In this document: in pieces, positions 1 through 8,657 of the stretch
How the letters are laid out: every line of letters begins with the position of its first letter
Numbering within the stretch: the stretch's first letter is position 1
Origin: Mesostigma viride
Lineage: Eukaryota; Streptophyta; Mesostigmatophyceae; Mesostigmatales; Mesostigmataceae
Assembly (NCBI GenBank): GCA_009746045.1
Contig: RPFO01000670.1
Location: forward strand, 1-64,000
DNA: 64,000 bases
Direction: 5' to 3'
Notes under the pieces: generated by a model
Told to the model about the DNA's origin: nothing
Database searches by the model: none
What the model saw: only the letters and a program-made list of their open reading frames with translations
Translations under genes and position numbers: made by a program

Positions 1-364
1 TTACCGTTGGAGGTGGCGAATACGTGAAGACTAACGGAGTTGCTGCGGTGTTGCCGGTTCCTAGCACGCTGCTTGCTGCGTTCCCTCCAACAGTGACTGT
101 TGTCAGTGAATAAGCTACAGCTGGAGTCACAGAGAATGTGTAAGAGGCGCCGCTACCCGTTAAACCAGATGCAGTACCATTTATGACAACGATATCACCC
201 AAGGTGAACCCGGTGACTGTTTCGCTGAATGCTGCTGTCATTGTAATCGGTACCGCGCTAGGATACAGTCCGTGTGTAGTTGTTAACGTGATTGACGGCG
301 CTGTCCTTGCCGGTTTGCGCTTCTTGCGAATCAAAGCAGGACAAATACCATAATCAAACGACAT
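1..364 (-). CDS. Ig-like (Big_12-type) repeat protein, partial
   Basis: The reading frame starts at an ATG at 362-364 and runs off the left edge with 121 codons visible and no stop, so the C-terminal part lies outside the window. A short basic stretch (IRKKRKPAR, residues 12-20) is followed by a Thr/Ser/Gly-rich beta-type region with the pieces FSETVTGFTLGDI, NGTASGL and YTFSVTP. That spacing resembles the bacterial Ig-like Big_12 family, which occurs in surface adhesins; I recognise this by eye only. It is the last visible gene of the leftward structural block of the provirus, so a virion-surface or host-attachment role is inferred. It could also be an unrelated beta-sandwich protein. There is no signal peptide or membrane segment in the visible part. 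Confidence 0.6.
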   Translation of the reverse strand, partial: MSFDYGICPALIRKKRKPARTAPSITLTTTHGLYPSAVPITMTAAFSETVTGFTLGDIVVINGTASGLTGSGASYTFSVTPAVAYSLTTVTVGGNAASSVLGTGNTAATPLVFTYSPPPTV

Positions 365-390
365 GGAGCTAATATAATATCATCGTCACA

Positions 391-561
391 TTATTTTTTA
401 GAGTTTGGTAGCGGATACTTGAAGGTGGGGAGAAGGGGCAATGCTCGTCTAGCTGGCATTGTCATGGACAGACCAGAATCTGCCATTTCAGGAATGTCAA
501 AAATCAACTTCAACCTGTTAAACGGATTAGCTGTGATGCTAGGGTCTCGAAAGTAGTCCAT
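391..561 (-). CDS. small hypothetical viral protein (56 aa)
   Basis: A complete 56-codon frame, ATG at 559-561 and TAA at 391-393, sits between the capsid gene and the Ig-like gene on the same strand. The protein begins MDYFRDPSITANPFNRLK and ends in basic residues (NSKK). It is proline-rich with a short central hydrophobic part and matches no family I know. An A/T-rich stretch (minus strand TCTAAAAAATATATA, 579-595) lies just upstream, like those in front of other genes in this block, which supports expression. The tight spacing to both neighbours is normal for this compact block. Confidence 0.45.
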   Translation of the reverse strand: MDYFRDPSITANPFNRLKLIFDIPEMADSGLSMTMPARRALPLLPTFKYPLPNSKK

Positions 562-589
562 CGTTTGTCATTACACACGTATATATTTT

Positions 590-1893
590 TTAGAGGTACA
601 CGGCTGCCTGCCTGCCTGCAGCGATGTCCATCTTTGATTCGCATTCCGTGAAGATGTAGGAAATGCAGTCCGTTGCTCCCTTCTCGACTCGCAGCGTGAC
701 CACCGATGCCGTGCCACGAAGGTCAAGGCCGCTCATGTACTCTGGACCGGCACACGGCATATTAAGGTGACACGCCATCGTGAAGTTGTTGTTTAGCCAC
801 GTGGTAGGAGTCATGCCCTCCGGACACAGGACAAAACATTCCCTTGGTCACCGAACGCGGACAACAGATTGATCCACGCCTCCGTTGCGTTCGTACGGTA
901 TCCAGGCGCAGGTTGGATCCGTTGATGTCGTATTGGTAGGAAGTCATACCATCCGCGATGTGATTGAACATCGTATTGCCAGATGCGTTGGTCACGTCCG
1001 CGCCGGCAGCAACCTGAATCGCCAGGAGTTTGCTGGCGGACGCGGAAGACAGCGACGCCTTGATGGCATAGGGAGTGCGAGTCCCGAGCGACTGTTTGGT
1101 GGACTGCCACGTCCGCCACTTGAAGGAGAGAGTTCCACCCTCGGCAAGCCTGGACGAGAAAATCTGGCCCACGATATCTTCTTGGAACCTGTACGTGTCG
1201 ATGCTAAAGTGGATGTTGCTCAGTTCGAAACCAACCCGTTCCTGCGTCAACGGCCACGATGCCACCAGCAGCAGCTGCTTGCGCCACGCTAGGAAGCATC
1301 ACCCCTCCGTCCATGAGTGTGATTCGGATCTCGATGGGGGGGAAGAGACTCAGATCCACGATCCGAGGCTCGCCACTCAGGAATCCCAAAAAGTGGTCAA
1401 TGACGCCGTCCACTGCGGTGTTTGCCTTCACGTTGTTTGTGAGAGCGCCAGCCGCATCAGCAATGACGATGTTGTTATTCTTCGACCAACCAGCGGGAGC
1501 CTGCGCGAGATTGTACTCGACACCGCCGTGCACCGAGAGCAGCGTATGGAACAGCTGGGAGTAGTCGTTGATGCTGTCGACGGTCTGACCTCCTGCCAGT
1601 ACCTCGAGGCGCCTGATGATGGAGGACGTGTACGCGGGGAACTTTGCGAACCCCGCCGTGGTCGTGGGGGTCCCCGTGAAAAACATTGCGAAGGAGTGCA
1701 AGTCCACGAACCCGGACGTGGGGAGGCGGACCGCGACCACAGACCCTTGTTTGATGCCGTCGCTTGCTGAGAGGGTGCTGAGATGGACTCGTTGAGTCGT
1801 GTGCTGACCCAGCGCCTTCACGAGGTATTGCATGGACTTGGGGATAGCGCGCGAGTACCAGGAATTGTCCGAAGCCATAGATTGTGTATACAT
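590..1893 (-). CDS. PLV-type major capsid protein, interrupted by three apparent frameshifts
   Basis: Likely the double jelly-roll major capsid protein. The N-terminal half (1893 to about 1230) reads MASDNSWYSRAIPKS near its start, then a jelly-roll-like Thr/Ser/Val-rich sequence. The frame then changes, and the next segment (to about 900) has LSNIHFSIDTYRF and SFKWRTWQST, patterns I associate with PLV capsids. Two more shifts lead to a C-terminal segment (814 to 590) with PTTWLNNNFTMACHL. Two of the three shifts fall in T-runs of the coding strand (plus-strand A-runs at 1228-1230 and 833-836), and one T less or more restores a continuous capsid-like frame. The third is near 895-910. This may be decay of an endogenous copy or consensus error. 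The start may be the inner ATG at 1873-1875. TAAAAATATC precedes the start. Confidence 0.72.
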
Positions 1894-1908
1894 TCGAATG
1901 AGATATTT

Positions 1909-2265
1909 TTACTGAAGAAGCTGGCCGAGTATGGGATTTTTTACCTTCGCTCCATCAACCCGTCTTTCGAGGTTGGACAAGGCGCTCAGACCAGTGTTTG
2001 CGACCGAGTACGCTTTCCCGAGCAGCGTACTCTTCGCGATCATGTTGGATGGGATGTGTCCGAGCGCGGAATCGACAATGCCCGCCGCCTGTTTGGCAGC
2101 CCGCGCCCCGTCGCCAATTTTTGAGATGACTTCGCCAGCGACGTGCCCGGCTTTCTTGACAGCTGACACGATGGCCGCCCCGTCGCCGACCCTCTTGATA
2201 GCGTTGCCGGCAAACTCTCCCACGCGTCTAGCCACGTTTCCGATTGCTCCAAAATTAACTTTCAT
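1909..2265 (-). CDS. small amphipathic virion-type protein (118 aa)
   Basis: I chose the ATG at 2263-2265 because the longer frame overlaps the neighbouring gene heavily. The protein has alternating Gly/Ala-rich and basic segments (GAIGNVARRVGEF, NAIKRVGDGAAIV, KAGHVAGEVISKIG) that would form amphipathic helices. This resembles the membrane-active internal proteins seen in adenovirus-like and PLV virions, but I see no diagnostic motif. It overlaps the upstream putative penton gene by 11 bp and lies 16 bp before the capsid gene, so it is embedded in the structural operon-like block. A virion-internal role is inferred. Confidence 0.55.
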   Translation of the reverse strand: MKVNFGAIGNVARRVGEFAGNAIKRVGDGAAIVSAVKKAGHVAGEVISKIGDGARAAKQAAGIVDSALGHIPSNMIAKSTLLGKAYSVANTGLSALSNLERRVDGAKVKNPILGQLLQ

Positions 2266-3118
2266 CGTCCTCGATAGTACTAGATGGCTGAGAAATAAAT
2301 CTGGTTTGTGGCTGGACGGTCCTGTCAAGGGCCATATACTTCAAAACGCTCCCGATCTTCCTCGCCTCTATTCCCATCGCCTTCTGAGGGCTTATGCGGA
2401 AGGAGAGCTGAAGAGCCCAATCCGAGTAGACAGTTATAGGAGCGTCGTCCTCGTCGAGCAGTCGGATCGTGATGTTGCTGGGAGAGTCCTTGAGATGCTG
2501 CCACAAAGGGGTCGCTGCCTGCCAAACAATGGGTTCTAAGAACTGCGACATGTTGGGACAGACGGCCAAAAGGCCTCCATATCCCGTGCCTGTCGACGAT
2601 GATATCACGTTTCCTCGAACGATGTCGCTGTATACATACACCATTCTCAGTCTCCCATTCGTTGCTGGCCGGTTGCTAGCGAGGACACCTGTGAAAGGAT
2701 ATGATCCTTCCATGAGCCCCAACACCCGGCCCGTGGGCTCATCCACCGCGACAGAGAACTCGGTGGCATTTGTCACGGTAAAAAGACTAGTCGCCCTGTT
2801 GTACGTGACCGAGAACCCAGGATCTACCGCCTTCAAAGCTTCCTCTATGTTTTTTCGGTTTTCGATAGTCGTGTACGAGCCGAGCGGCAAGGTCACCTTC
2901 GTAGGGGACTCGCTGCCAGACAAACGGACAGTGAAGTATCGGTTTCCTTCGCTGATGTGAGTCTGTTCAAACGGGATGGTCATGAGGGTAAGCCCGACGT
3001 CGTGATAATCGTCAAGGAGTCCCGCCGGGATGTCCCATACCGGATCCACTAGCGTCCCGCGAGTTCGGTTCTCCGTGCGAAGAGTGAGTGTCAGCGTTTC
3101 CTGGATGAACTCCTTCAT
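2255..3118 (-). CDS. putative penton/minor capsid protein (287 aa)
   Basis: I take the start as the ATG at 3116-3118 (MKEFIQETLTLTLR). A further upstream ATG at 3190 would lengthen the overlap with the next gene. The protein is beta-rich throughout (for example NRYFTVRLSG and SNITIRLLDEDDAPI) with a C-terminal basic and charged tail. Length and position beside the major capsid gene match the single jelly-roll penton protein of PLVs and virophages, but this is an assignment from context, not from a signature. The frame is intact. No transmembrane segment is visible. Confidence 0.5.
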   Translation of the reverse strand: MKEFIQETLTLTLRTENRTRGTLVDPVWDIPAGLLDDYHDVGLTLMTIPFEQTHISEGNRYFTVRLSGSESPTKVTLPLGSYTTIENRKNIEEALKAVDPGFSVTYNRATSLFTVTNATEFSVAVDEPTGRVLGLMEGSYPFTGVLASNRPATNGRLRMVYVYSDIVRGNVISSSTGTGYGGLLAVCPNMSQFLEPIVWQAATPLWQHLKDSPSNITIRLLDEDDAPITVYSDWALQLSFRISPQKAMGIEARKIGSVLKYMALDRTVQPQTRFISQPSSTIEDDES

Positions 3119-3356
3119 CGGCCACTTCTTCTGACAATAGCTCAGAAGTAATTTCGTTTGTCCCAAAAACCTTGACGACGCCTTCCTCAATTTTCGCCGA
3201 TGCCCTTTTCATGGCGCGCCTTGTCTTCCCTGTGAGTGGCTTCTTCTTACAGTAGAGCATGGCTGCCTCAATGAACTCTCGTGGGACATTTGGATGGAGG
3301 GTCATCCATTGAGAGATCTCGAGCATCTCGGCGTCAGTGAACAGCGGGCTGCTCAT
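3012..3356 (-). CDS. small hypothetical viral protein (up to 114 aa)
   Basis: ATG at 3354-3356. The first 80 residues look like a real protein (acidic N-terminus, ISQWMTLHPNVPREFIEAAM, then KTRRAMKRASAKIEEGV), with helical character. The last 35 residues overlap the start of the putative penton gene and read like its shadow (Gly/Ser/His-rich). Either the two genes truly overlap by about 107 bp, or the frame is broken near 3120 and the natural stop is earlier. It is two bases downstream of the zinc-finger gene. I recognise no family. Confidence 0.4.
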   Translation of the reverse strand: MSSPLFTDAEMLEISQWMTLHPNVPREFIEAAMLYCKKKPLTGKTRRAMKRASAKIEEGVVKVFGTNEITSELLSEEVADEGVHPGNADTHSSHGEPNSRDASGSGMGHPGGTP

Positions 3357-3358
3357 GT

Positions 3359-3862
3359 TTACTCTTCTGTGAGATTTTTTTCAGCGCCTTCTTTTGGAAT
3401 TCCCACGACCGTGTTGTGGACCCTCCTGAGATGCAGCAGGAGGTTTTTTTCGTTTGCGAACGTGCTCTTACACCCGGGTTGTGGGCATTTCCACCTCGCG
3501 CCTCCCACCTGGACTCGTTTCCCGACAGGTACACCCGCAGGCTCCGGGGGTGCCGCCACTGCTTCATCGACGACAACCGGTTCGGGAGCCGGCGCGACAG
3601 GGGCCGGTTGGGCATACGCGGACAATGGGGGGTACGCGACCGGTCTAGAGTTCGCCATCACTGACGCCATGAGAAGGGCATCCTTGAACCCTCGCGCCTC
3701 TGCGACCTTCCCTTTGTTCACCGCTCTTCGGACCGGCGCGCTGTGGATGACAATGGTGTTGGTCGATGAAGCGGTCACCTGCGACTGGGGTGCGACCTTA
3801 CGCTTCGGTTTTCCCCTTTTACTTGAAGGACGGCGCCGTGCTGATTTCTGACGCCTTGCCAT
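3359..3862 (-). CDS. C2H2 zinc-finger protein (167 aa)
   Basis: The N-terminus is strongly basic (residues 1-24, RRQKSARRRPSSKRGKPKRK), a possible nuclear-localisation or DNA-binding region. A Pro/Ala/Val-rich linker follows (about residues 75-115). The C-terminus has one classical C2H2 finger, CPQPGCKSTFANEKNLLLH followed by LRRVH (about residues 125-149). It lies in the leftward structural block. Upstream, the minus strand has TATAAAAATC about 20-30 bp before the start. Possible roles are DNA condensation in the particle or transcription control; the sequence alone does not decide. Confidence 0.6.
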   Translation of the reverse strand: MARRQKSARRRPSSKRGKPKRKVAPQSQVTASSTNTIVIHSAPVRRAVNKGKVAEARGFKDALLMASVMANSRPVAYPPLSAYAQPAPVAPAPEPVVVDEAVAAPPEPAGVPVGKRVQVGGARWKCPQPGCKSTFANEKNLLLHLRRVHNTVVGIPKEGAEKNLTEE

Positions 3863-3884
3863 TTCTGCATATAATCATAGATTT

Positions 3885-5138
3885 TTATAACGTCCAAGTG
3901 AGGGTCTTGTTAGTCGACACGGCCATTTTTCCAGCGCGCGACTTGCAAAACGCGGTAGACAACGCTATGTTTGTTGACGTGTCAGTGGTGATGCGAGGAA
4001 TCCGCAATGCGATTTCAAACACCCCGTCATCCTCCTCGTATCCTGAAACAACATTCCAGTTGCTGCCAATTATAACGTTTACCGGCCAGACGGACAGGCC
4101 GCTAGCCGTTAAGCGATATGGGTTTGATATGTCGAGAATCGTTGGTGGGTTGTTATCAAATGTTAACCTGACAAGGATATTGGTCAACGCGGTCGGAAGA
4201 GTTAGTTCCGATTGCGTGGCCGGGTCGTGGAAAGACATCACAGCCACGGGGGCGCCATGCCAAAATTGCGGAAGCGGGTAGTCGTATATGGGCTGCCTCA
4301 AACCGACCTCAGAGTCTGCTTCCAAAATCGTGTGCGATATACGCCTAGTTTCTCGGACATCTTCATACAGGGCCACGTCCATCCCGTGATTGCCGCCAAT
4401 TGACGACAGGCTTGAACCATAATAGTAGCTTAGGCTAGAAGCAAATAAAAGCGGGCTCGGGCCAGATACTGTTGGATCTAATACCTGGAACGTCACGGTC
4501 GCCAAATGGATCATACCAGTAACTGGAGGATCAACCAGTGAAATATGATCACAGGTTATGTCAACGTACGACGAGGATTTTGAAATTGTGGTTGTAGAAA
4601 AACCGCCAGTCCACGCTTCTCCAACGACTACGTTGATAAGCAACGGATCATTGCTCAACTTGGTGTTTGAAAATCCAAGTCTTACATAAAACTTCCTCAC
4701 CGACTGACGAGCTGGTAGAATCCCATATATTTTGGCAGTATATTGGTTCATTTGCACGCCGTATTGAACATCTGGACACTTAACAACCGTACGTATGACA
4801 CTCTCATTTGTGAGTGTTAGCTCCTTGAACCAAGTATCCGCCACACCCGGTACGGGTTTTGTGACGCTATATTTGCCAAAAATGCTACAATTCCTCGACG
4901 AGGTGGACCTGTGACGCAGCTCCAACACGTCTCCGACGGCTGTGTACGATCCGGAAGGATTGTTGGTTTTTAGGAGTCGAACTCTATGTCTTGTAGGTCA
5001 TCTTTGATTGGCCAGACATACGCGCCGTGGTACTCTCCGCTCAAGTGGAAATTGGTCGGAGGGGCATCGGAATGTACGGGTCAATAATGTCTGTAGGGTG
5101 GTTGTAAATATACCGGACGAGTTTGAGATTTTAGTCAT
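3885..5138 (-). CDS. beta-rich virion-like protein with frameshifted N-terminus
   Basis: The uninterrupted part (4928 to 3885, 347 codons) is beta-rich with many Ser/Thr/Val, ending GKMAVSTNKTLTWTL. Coding sequence continues upstream in other frames. Between about 5138 (ATG) and 4930, pieces such as YIYNHPTDIIDPYIP, YHGAYVWPIKDD and TNNPSGSYTAVGDVLEL lie in successive frames. The breaks coincide with homopolymers (plus strand TTTT at 5129-5132, AAA at 5049-5051, TTTTT at 4967-4971), so the true protein is probably about 415 residues. A TATATATC motif lies upstream of the ATG. I do not recognise the family. Position suggests a capsid accessory or fibre component. Confidence 0.5.
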
Positions 5139-5173
5139 TCACAGTTTTGAGGAGTTGTTTTGATATATAACGC

Positions 5174-7186
5174 TCACTTCCCATCCGATTTTCTTCGAAA
5201 TGCCACCCAGTAGCTGTTTTGTTGTCTCCATGATGAGTTTAACGTGTATCGAACCTTCGACTTCAGATTGTCAAACAGATCGAGTGCATAGTCACTATGG
5301 TGCAGATTGATACCCAGCATACCCCAATGCGTCGTAGCCGCATTTCTCCAATTCTGATGGGCATCTGTCGTGGCCGGGTGATATTTATTCGTCAAAGACA
5401 TAGTATTTTCTGCAAACGAGACGAAAGCATCGTTGCTGCCCAAATATAGCCGAAAACACAATAGAAATGGGCCGTCGATGAGCTGCTCTGAAAAAACAAC
5501 ACATTTACTTGGTGCCGGAGTGGCTGTTTTTACAAAAAAGAATTTTTCGGGAGACCCTTCAAAGTAGTATTTCGAAGCTTCTGCTTGCAGCGTGGTCACG
5601 GAGTGGCGCGAGAATGATTCTAGAGAATGGAGCGTCGTAGCGGGGCCGTCTATCTCCACGGTCTCTCCTGACAGGTTTGGCGAGTCCTTTACGGTTACGA
5701 TCCTGTATCTGAGTTCTACATCATCGCCTTCGGATGGATTTTGAAACGTCGTTGTCTTCAACGTCCCATCCAAGGCCCCTTGAGATACTCCGTTCGCCAA
5801 CAGATGAAAACCGGTGAGAGGAGGCAACGACTTTCCCCACCCCACATCATGGTCTGCGTAGACGCCGTTGATCGCGATTTTTACAGGATTTAGATATGAA
5901 ATATAGGAACTTGGTGTCCGGATGCCGGAGTGCAGTTGGCTCATTTTTGAAACGCATACCATCACCCCTCCTTTGTGGGTGGTGTAGGAGGTGAGGGTCG
6001 AGTCGTTGTAGACGTCTATCTCGTAGTTCATATACTTGTTACTATCTGCCGCGACTGGCGCGGTGATTACGGCGTCTTCCCCGCGCAGTCCCCCGTTTTG
6101 CGAGAGGGAGACTCCGCCGATGGTCGGAGTGGTCGGCGTGAGCTGGGTGGAATTCATGTACCACCTGATGGGGAGTTTGCGTTGGTATGCGAAGGGGGTC
6201 GTCATCTTTATGCCCTGTTTGAGGGTCGTTCCCTCTACGACCTCCCAATTAGCGGTGGTTGGATTGGTGCTCCAGTAGAGTGCGTTCACAGGGTCAATCG
6301 GACCCATTCGCCAGTCCGTCAGTGGCGAGTATGTACGCGTGATGGTGAAGGATCTCCCAGTTAGTGGAAGGCGTCGGTTGTCGTCGCGAATCGTGGCGAA
6401 AGACAACAACTCCACGCGGAGAGGGAGGCCGTTAAATCGAGATCCGCCGAGACCATAGAAAGAGTCGGAAAAGTATGGATATCCTACCTCTCCGTCCACA
6501 ACGCTCTCCCCCGTGCGCGCCTGGGTCGTGTGGTAGTCGCGATAGGTAAACTTACAGATTCCACTCGCGTCGCCATTCGTAACGTTGTAGGGCAGCTGGA
6601 CTCGCACATCCTGGTCATTGATGACGTTGAACGCGTTTTGGTGCGACACGGTCGTCCCGTCTTCGAGATGGAGGACGAAATCCCCGTTCAAGTTAGCTAT
6701 CGACGTTTTGCCTACCCCGTGTTGGTCAAAAAGGTAGTCCAATTGCGCGCGGGTCAGGACTCTGCCACCAGGGTCTAGCAACGTATCAGGGCTAAAGTCG
6801 AAGACGTGGTACTGGGTTGCTCCCACTTTCGCCGTAAGGTAAGGTTCATTTAGAGTGAGATCGTCGACTAAAGTAGTCCCTGATTTAAAATAGGAATACC
6901 CATTCACGACGAGACTGTAAGCAAGTTCCGATGGGTCGCTTGCGGTCTCGTCGTCGTAATTGTCTCCGAGTCGCACATTTGTCGGCTGGCTCGGGTAGAA
7001 AATTTTGAATCCGTCGACAACGAGTGACTCATCGAATGGATGTGAAGTGCCAAGAAGTAACGTAACGCTAGCTTGAAGCCCATCTATGTCTGTTTCGATG
7101 TTAGAAACACGCTCCTCCATTTCAGGGTCGAGCGTTAACCCGGTGGCGAGATTGGTCGGTCTGCTCAATGTTGTTAGAACGACCAT
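5174..7186 (-). CDS. large fibre-like or surface structural protein (670 aa)
   Basis: An intact 670-codon frame, the first gene of the leftward block. Residues 20-45 (MEERVSNIETDIDGLQASVTL) look like a short coiled coil, followed by repeated beta-type segments with Tyr, Asp, Thr and Asn (SLVVNGYSYFKSGTTLVDDL, GGSRFNGLPLRVELL). A coiled coil leading into a long beta-rich body is the usual build of trimeric fibre or receptor-binding proteins, so a virion fibre is inferred. There is no signal peptide or membrane helix. The start ATG is 24 bp from the divergent rightward gene. Confidence 0.55.
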   Translation of the reverse strand: MVVLTTLSRPTNLATGLTLDPEMEERVSNIETDIDGLQASVTLLLGTSHPFDESLVVDGFKIFYPSQPTNVRLGDNYDDETASDPSELAYSLVVNGYSYFKSGTTLVDDLTLNEPYLTAKVGATQYHVFDFSPDTLLDPGGRVLTRAQLDYLFDQHGVGKTSIANLNGDFVLHLEDGTTVSHQNAFNVINDQDVRVQLPYNVTNGDASGICKFTYRDYHTTQARTGESVVDGEVGYPYFSDSFYGLGGSRFNGLPLRVELLSFATIRDDNRRLPLTGRSFTITRTYSPLTDWRMGPIDPVNALYWSTNPTTANWEVVEGTTLKQGIKMTTPFAYQRKLPIRWYMNSTQLTPTTPTIGGVSLSQNGGLRGEDAVITAPVAADSNKYMNYEIDVYNDSTLTSYTTHKGGVMVCVSKMSQLHSGIRTPSSYISYLNPVKIAINGVYADHDVGWGKSLPPLTGFHLLANGVSQGALDGTLKTTTFQNPSEGDDVELRYRIVTVKDSPNLSGETVEIDGPATTLHSLESFSRHSVTTLQAEASKYYFEGSPEKFFFVKTATPAPSKCVVFSEQLIDGPFLLCFRLYLGSNDAFVSFAENTMSLTNKYHPATTDAHQNWRNAATTHWGMLGINLHHSDYALDLFDNLKSKVRYTLNSSWRQQNSYWVAFRRKSDGK

Positions 7187-7210
7187 TTATTATCTACCTA
7201 GAATATAAAC
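7187..7210. promoter_or_regulatory. divergent promoter region between the two viral gene blocks
   Basis: Only 24 bp separate the start codons of the leftward fibre-like gene and the rightward coiled-coil gene. The stretch is A/T-rich (TTATTATCTACCTAGAATAT) and must hold or overlap both promoters. It is where transcription polarity of the provirus switches. Confidence 0.5.
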
Positions 7211-7738
7211 ATGGCCTCTGAGGCTTCAGAGACCCCAACGAGCTACCAAGACGAAACCTTCGCCGAGACGCGGGAAGAGCAGGTTGACCTGGTCAAGACA
7301 ATTCGAAAGGGACAACCGCTGAATGATGAACAGAAAAAAGCCCTTCGCGACAAAATGAGGGTTTACCAGCAACGCGCAAAAGCCGAGAGGGAGAAGAGAC
7401 GAAACGAGGAAAAGGAGGCAGAGATAACGAAACGAAAGGTCCTTGCAAAGGAATTGGAGATTCAGCGGCAAAGGCTAGTCGAACTCGAGCTGCAAGAAGC
7501 CCGCAACAAATCGCGGATTGAACGCCTTCTCGCTGAAGATTCAGTCGCCTCAACCCCCGCCGACACGCCAAAACCAAGACGGGGTCGAAAGCCCAAGGAG
7601 ACAGAGCCGGACTCTCCGCCACCCCCGATCAAGACCCGACAGCTCCCACCTCCACCACCGCCACCTGTCGCGATGACGCCATACGAGATGCGCATGGCCG
7701 CCATCCGCGCGTCTCTCCTTGCTAGTCTGGACGATTAA
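7211..7738 (+). CDS. charged coiled-coil viral protein (175 aa)
   Basis: First gene of the rightward block. Residues about 20-105 are highly charged and heptad-like (QKKALRDKMRVYQQRAKAER, EEKEAEITKRKVLAKELEIQ), predicting a long coiled coil. Residues 115-160 are proline-rich with a basic GRKPKE patch and a run of prolines. The C-terminus (PYEMRMAAIRASLLASLDD) is helical; PYEMR with a following A also occurs near the end of the primase-helicase. It lies 12 bp upstream of the packaging ATPase. Function unknown; scaffolding or a packaging accessory are possibilities. Confidence 0.55.
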   Translation: MASEASETPTSYQDETFAETREEQVDLVKTIRKGQPLNDEQKKALRDKMRVYQQRAKAEREKRRNEEKEAEITKRKVLAKELEIQRQRLVELELQEARNKSRIERLLAEDSVASTPADTPKPRRGRKPKETEPDSPPPPIKTRQLPPPPPPPVAMTPYEMRMAAIRASLLASLDD

Positions 7739-7750
7739 AATGTCTTCAGA

Positions 7751-8635
7751 ATGATAATGGCTATCATCGAAGAGCGACGAATTCATTCACTTGAGAACAA
7801 AGACATCAAGCAACGATACGCCCCACAGCGTCCTGCTCCACCGAATATGCCGAGTCTTCATTTCATCGCAAACTTCTGCGGAGCTCGACGGTCTGGGAAA
7901 ACTACATCGGCAGTCAACATGGCGAAGGCTTACTTTGCTAAAAACTCATTCGACAAGCTGTACCTCATTTCAGGGAGTGCCCACACGGAGCCAAAATACA
8001 ATGAGCTCCCGGAACCAGCTATGACGATGGAAGTCTACTCTAACCTGGCATTCGATGGGATGATAGATCATATAAAGTCTGACCTCCACGAATACGAGAG
8101 GTACAAGGACGATCTCAAGGTCTGGGAAACGTTCAAACGCGAATACGTGGATGGGAAAAAAAACGCAGAACTCATGGACCTCTCCATGTACCTACGCCTT
8201 GATGCAATGAACTGGGATAAACCTGCGACAAGGTTCGAGCACGGTCCTCCTTCGTCGCTCATTCTGATAGACGACATGCAAGGCAGTGCCCTCTATCAGA
8301 GCTCTAGCAAAAACGCTGTTGCGGCTTTCGCGTTCAAACACAGACACTTCCTCACGAGCATGATTTTCCTGACACAGGCGTACACAAGCGGTGGCGTACC
8401 ACGAGCAGTGCGAGCGAATATATCGTTTCTTGCGCTGTTCAGAACGAAGGACCATCGAGCCGCGCGACAGATCGCGGAAGAGAGCGCGGGGGCTGTGGCG
8501 CCGGACGAGTTTCTCGCGCTATGGGACCACGCCGTCAAGGACGATCCTCACGACTTCTTCGCTGTCGACTTCGACCAGCGCGACCCGAAAAAAATGTTTC
8601 GTCGAAACTTCAATACATTTCTCTCGATAAAATAA
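7751..8635 (+). CDS. DNA packaging ATPase (A32/FtsK-HerA type)
   Basis: This 294-aa protein is the genome-packaging ATPase expected in PLVs, virophages and other double jelly-roll viruses. A Walker A motif GARRSGKTT is encoded near 7880-7906, and a Walker B motif LILIDDMQG near 8260. A glutamine-containing sensor region follows (HFLTSMIFLTQAY), with an arginine-rich C-terminal part. The length fits the family (about 220-300 aa). The first of two close ATGs (MIM) was taken. It is followed 22 bp later by the AT-hook protein. The frame is intact. Confidence 0.87.
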   Translation: MIMAIIEERRIHSLENKDIKQRYAPQRPAPPNMPSLHFIANFCGARRSGKTTSAVNMAKAYFAKNSFDKLYLISGSAHTEPKYNELPEPAMTMEVYSNLAFDGMIDHIKSDLHEYERYKDDLKVWETFKREYVDGKKNAELMDLSMYLRLDAMNWDKPATRFEHGPPSSLILIDDMQGSALYQSSSKNAVAAFAFKHRHFLTSMIFLTQAYTSGGVPRAVRANISFLALFRTKDHRAARQIAEESAGAVAPDEFLALWDHAVKDDPHDFFAVDFDQRDPKKMFRRNFNTFLSIK

Positions 8636-8637
8636 TT

Positions 8638-8657
8638 TTCTCTGAACATGATATACT
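8638..8657 (+). promoter_or_regulatory. candidate early promoter motif, copy 1
   Basis: The sequence TCTGAACATGATATAC directly precedes the AT-hook gene. A similar T-run plus TCTGAACATAcggTATAC precedes the primase-helicase gene at 10,407-10,426. Sharing of this motif by two rightward genes suggests a promoter element. Confidence 0.35.

Noticed and set aside
811-1119. Separate minus-strand gene inside the capsid region
   Set aside because: Only its last part is capsid-like; the rest is a shadow of the neighbouring capsid frame.
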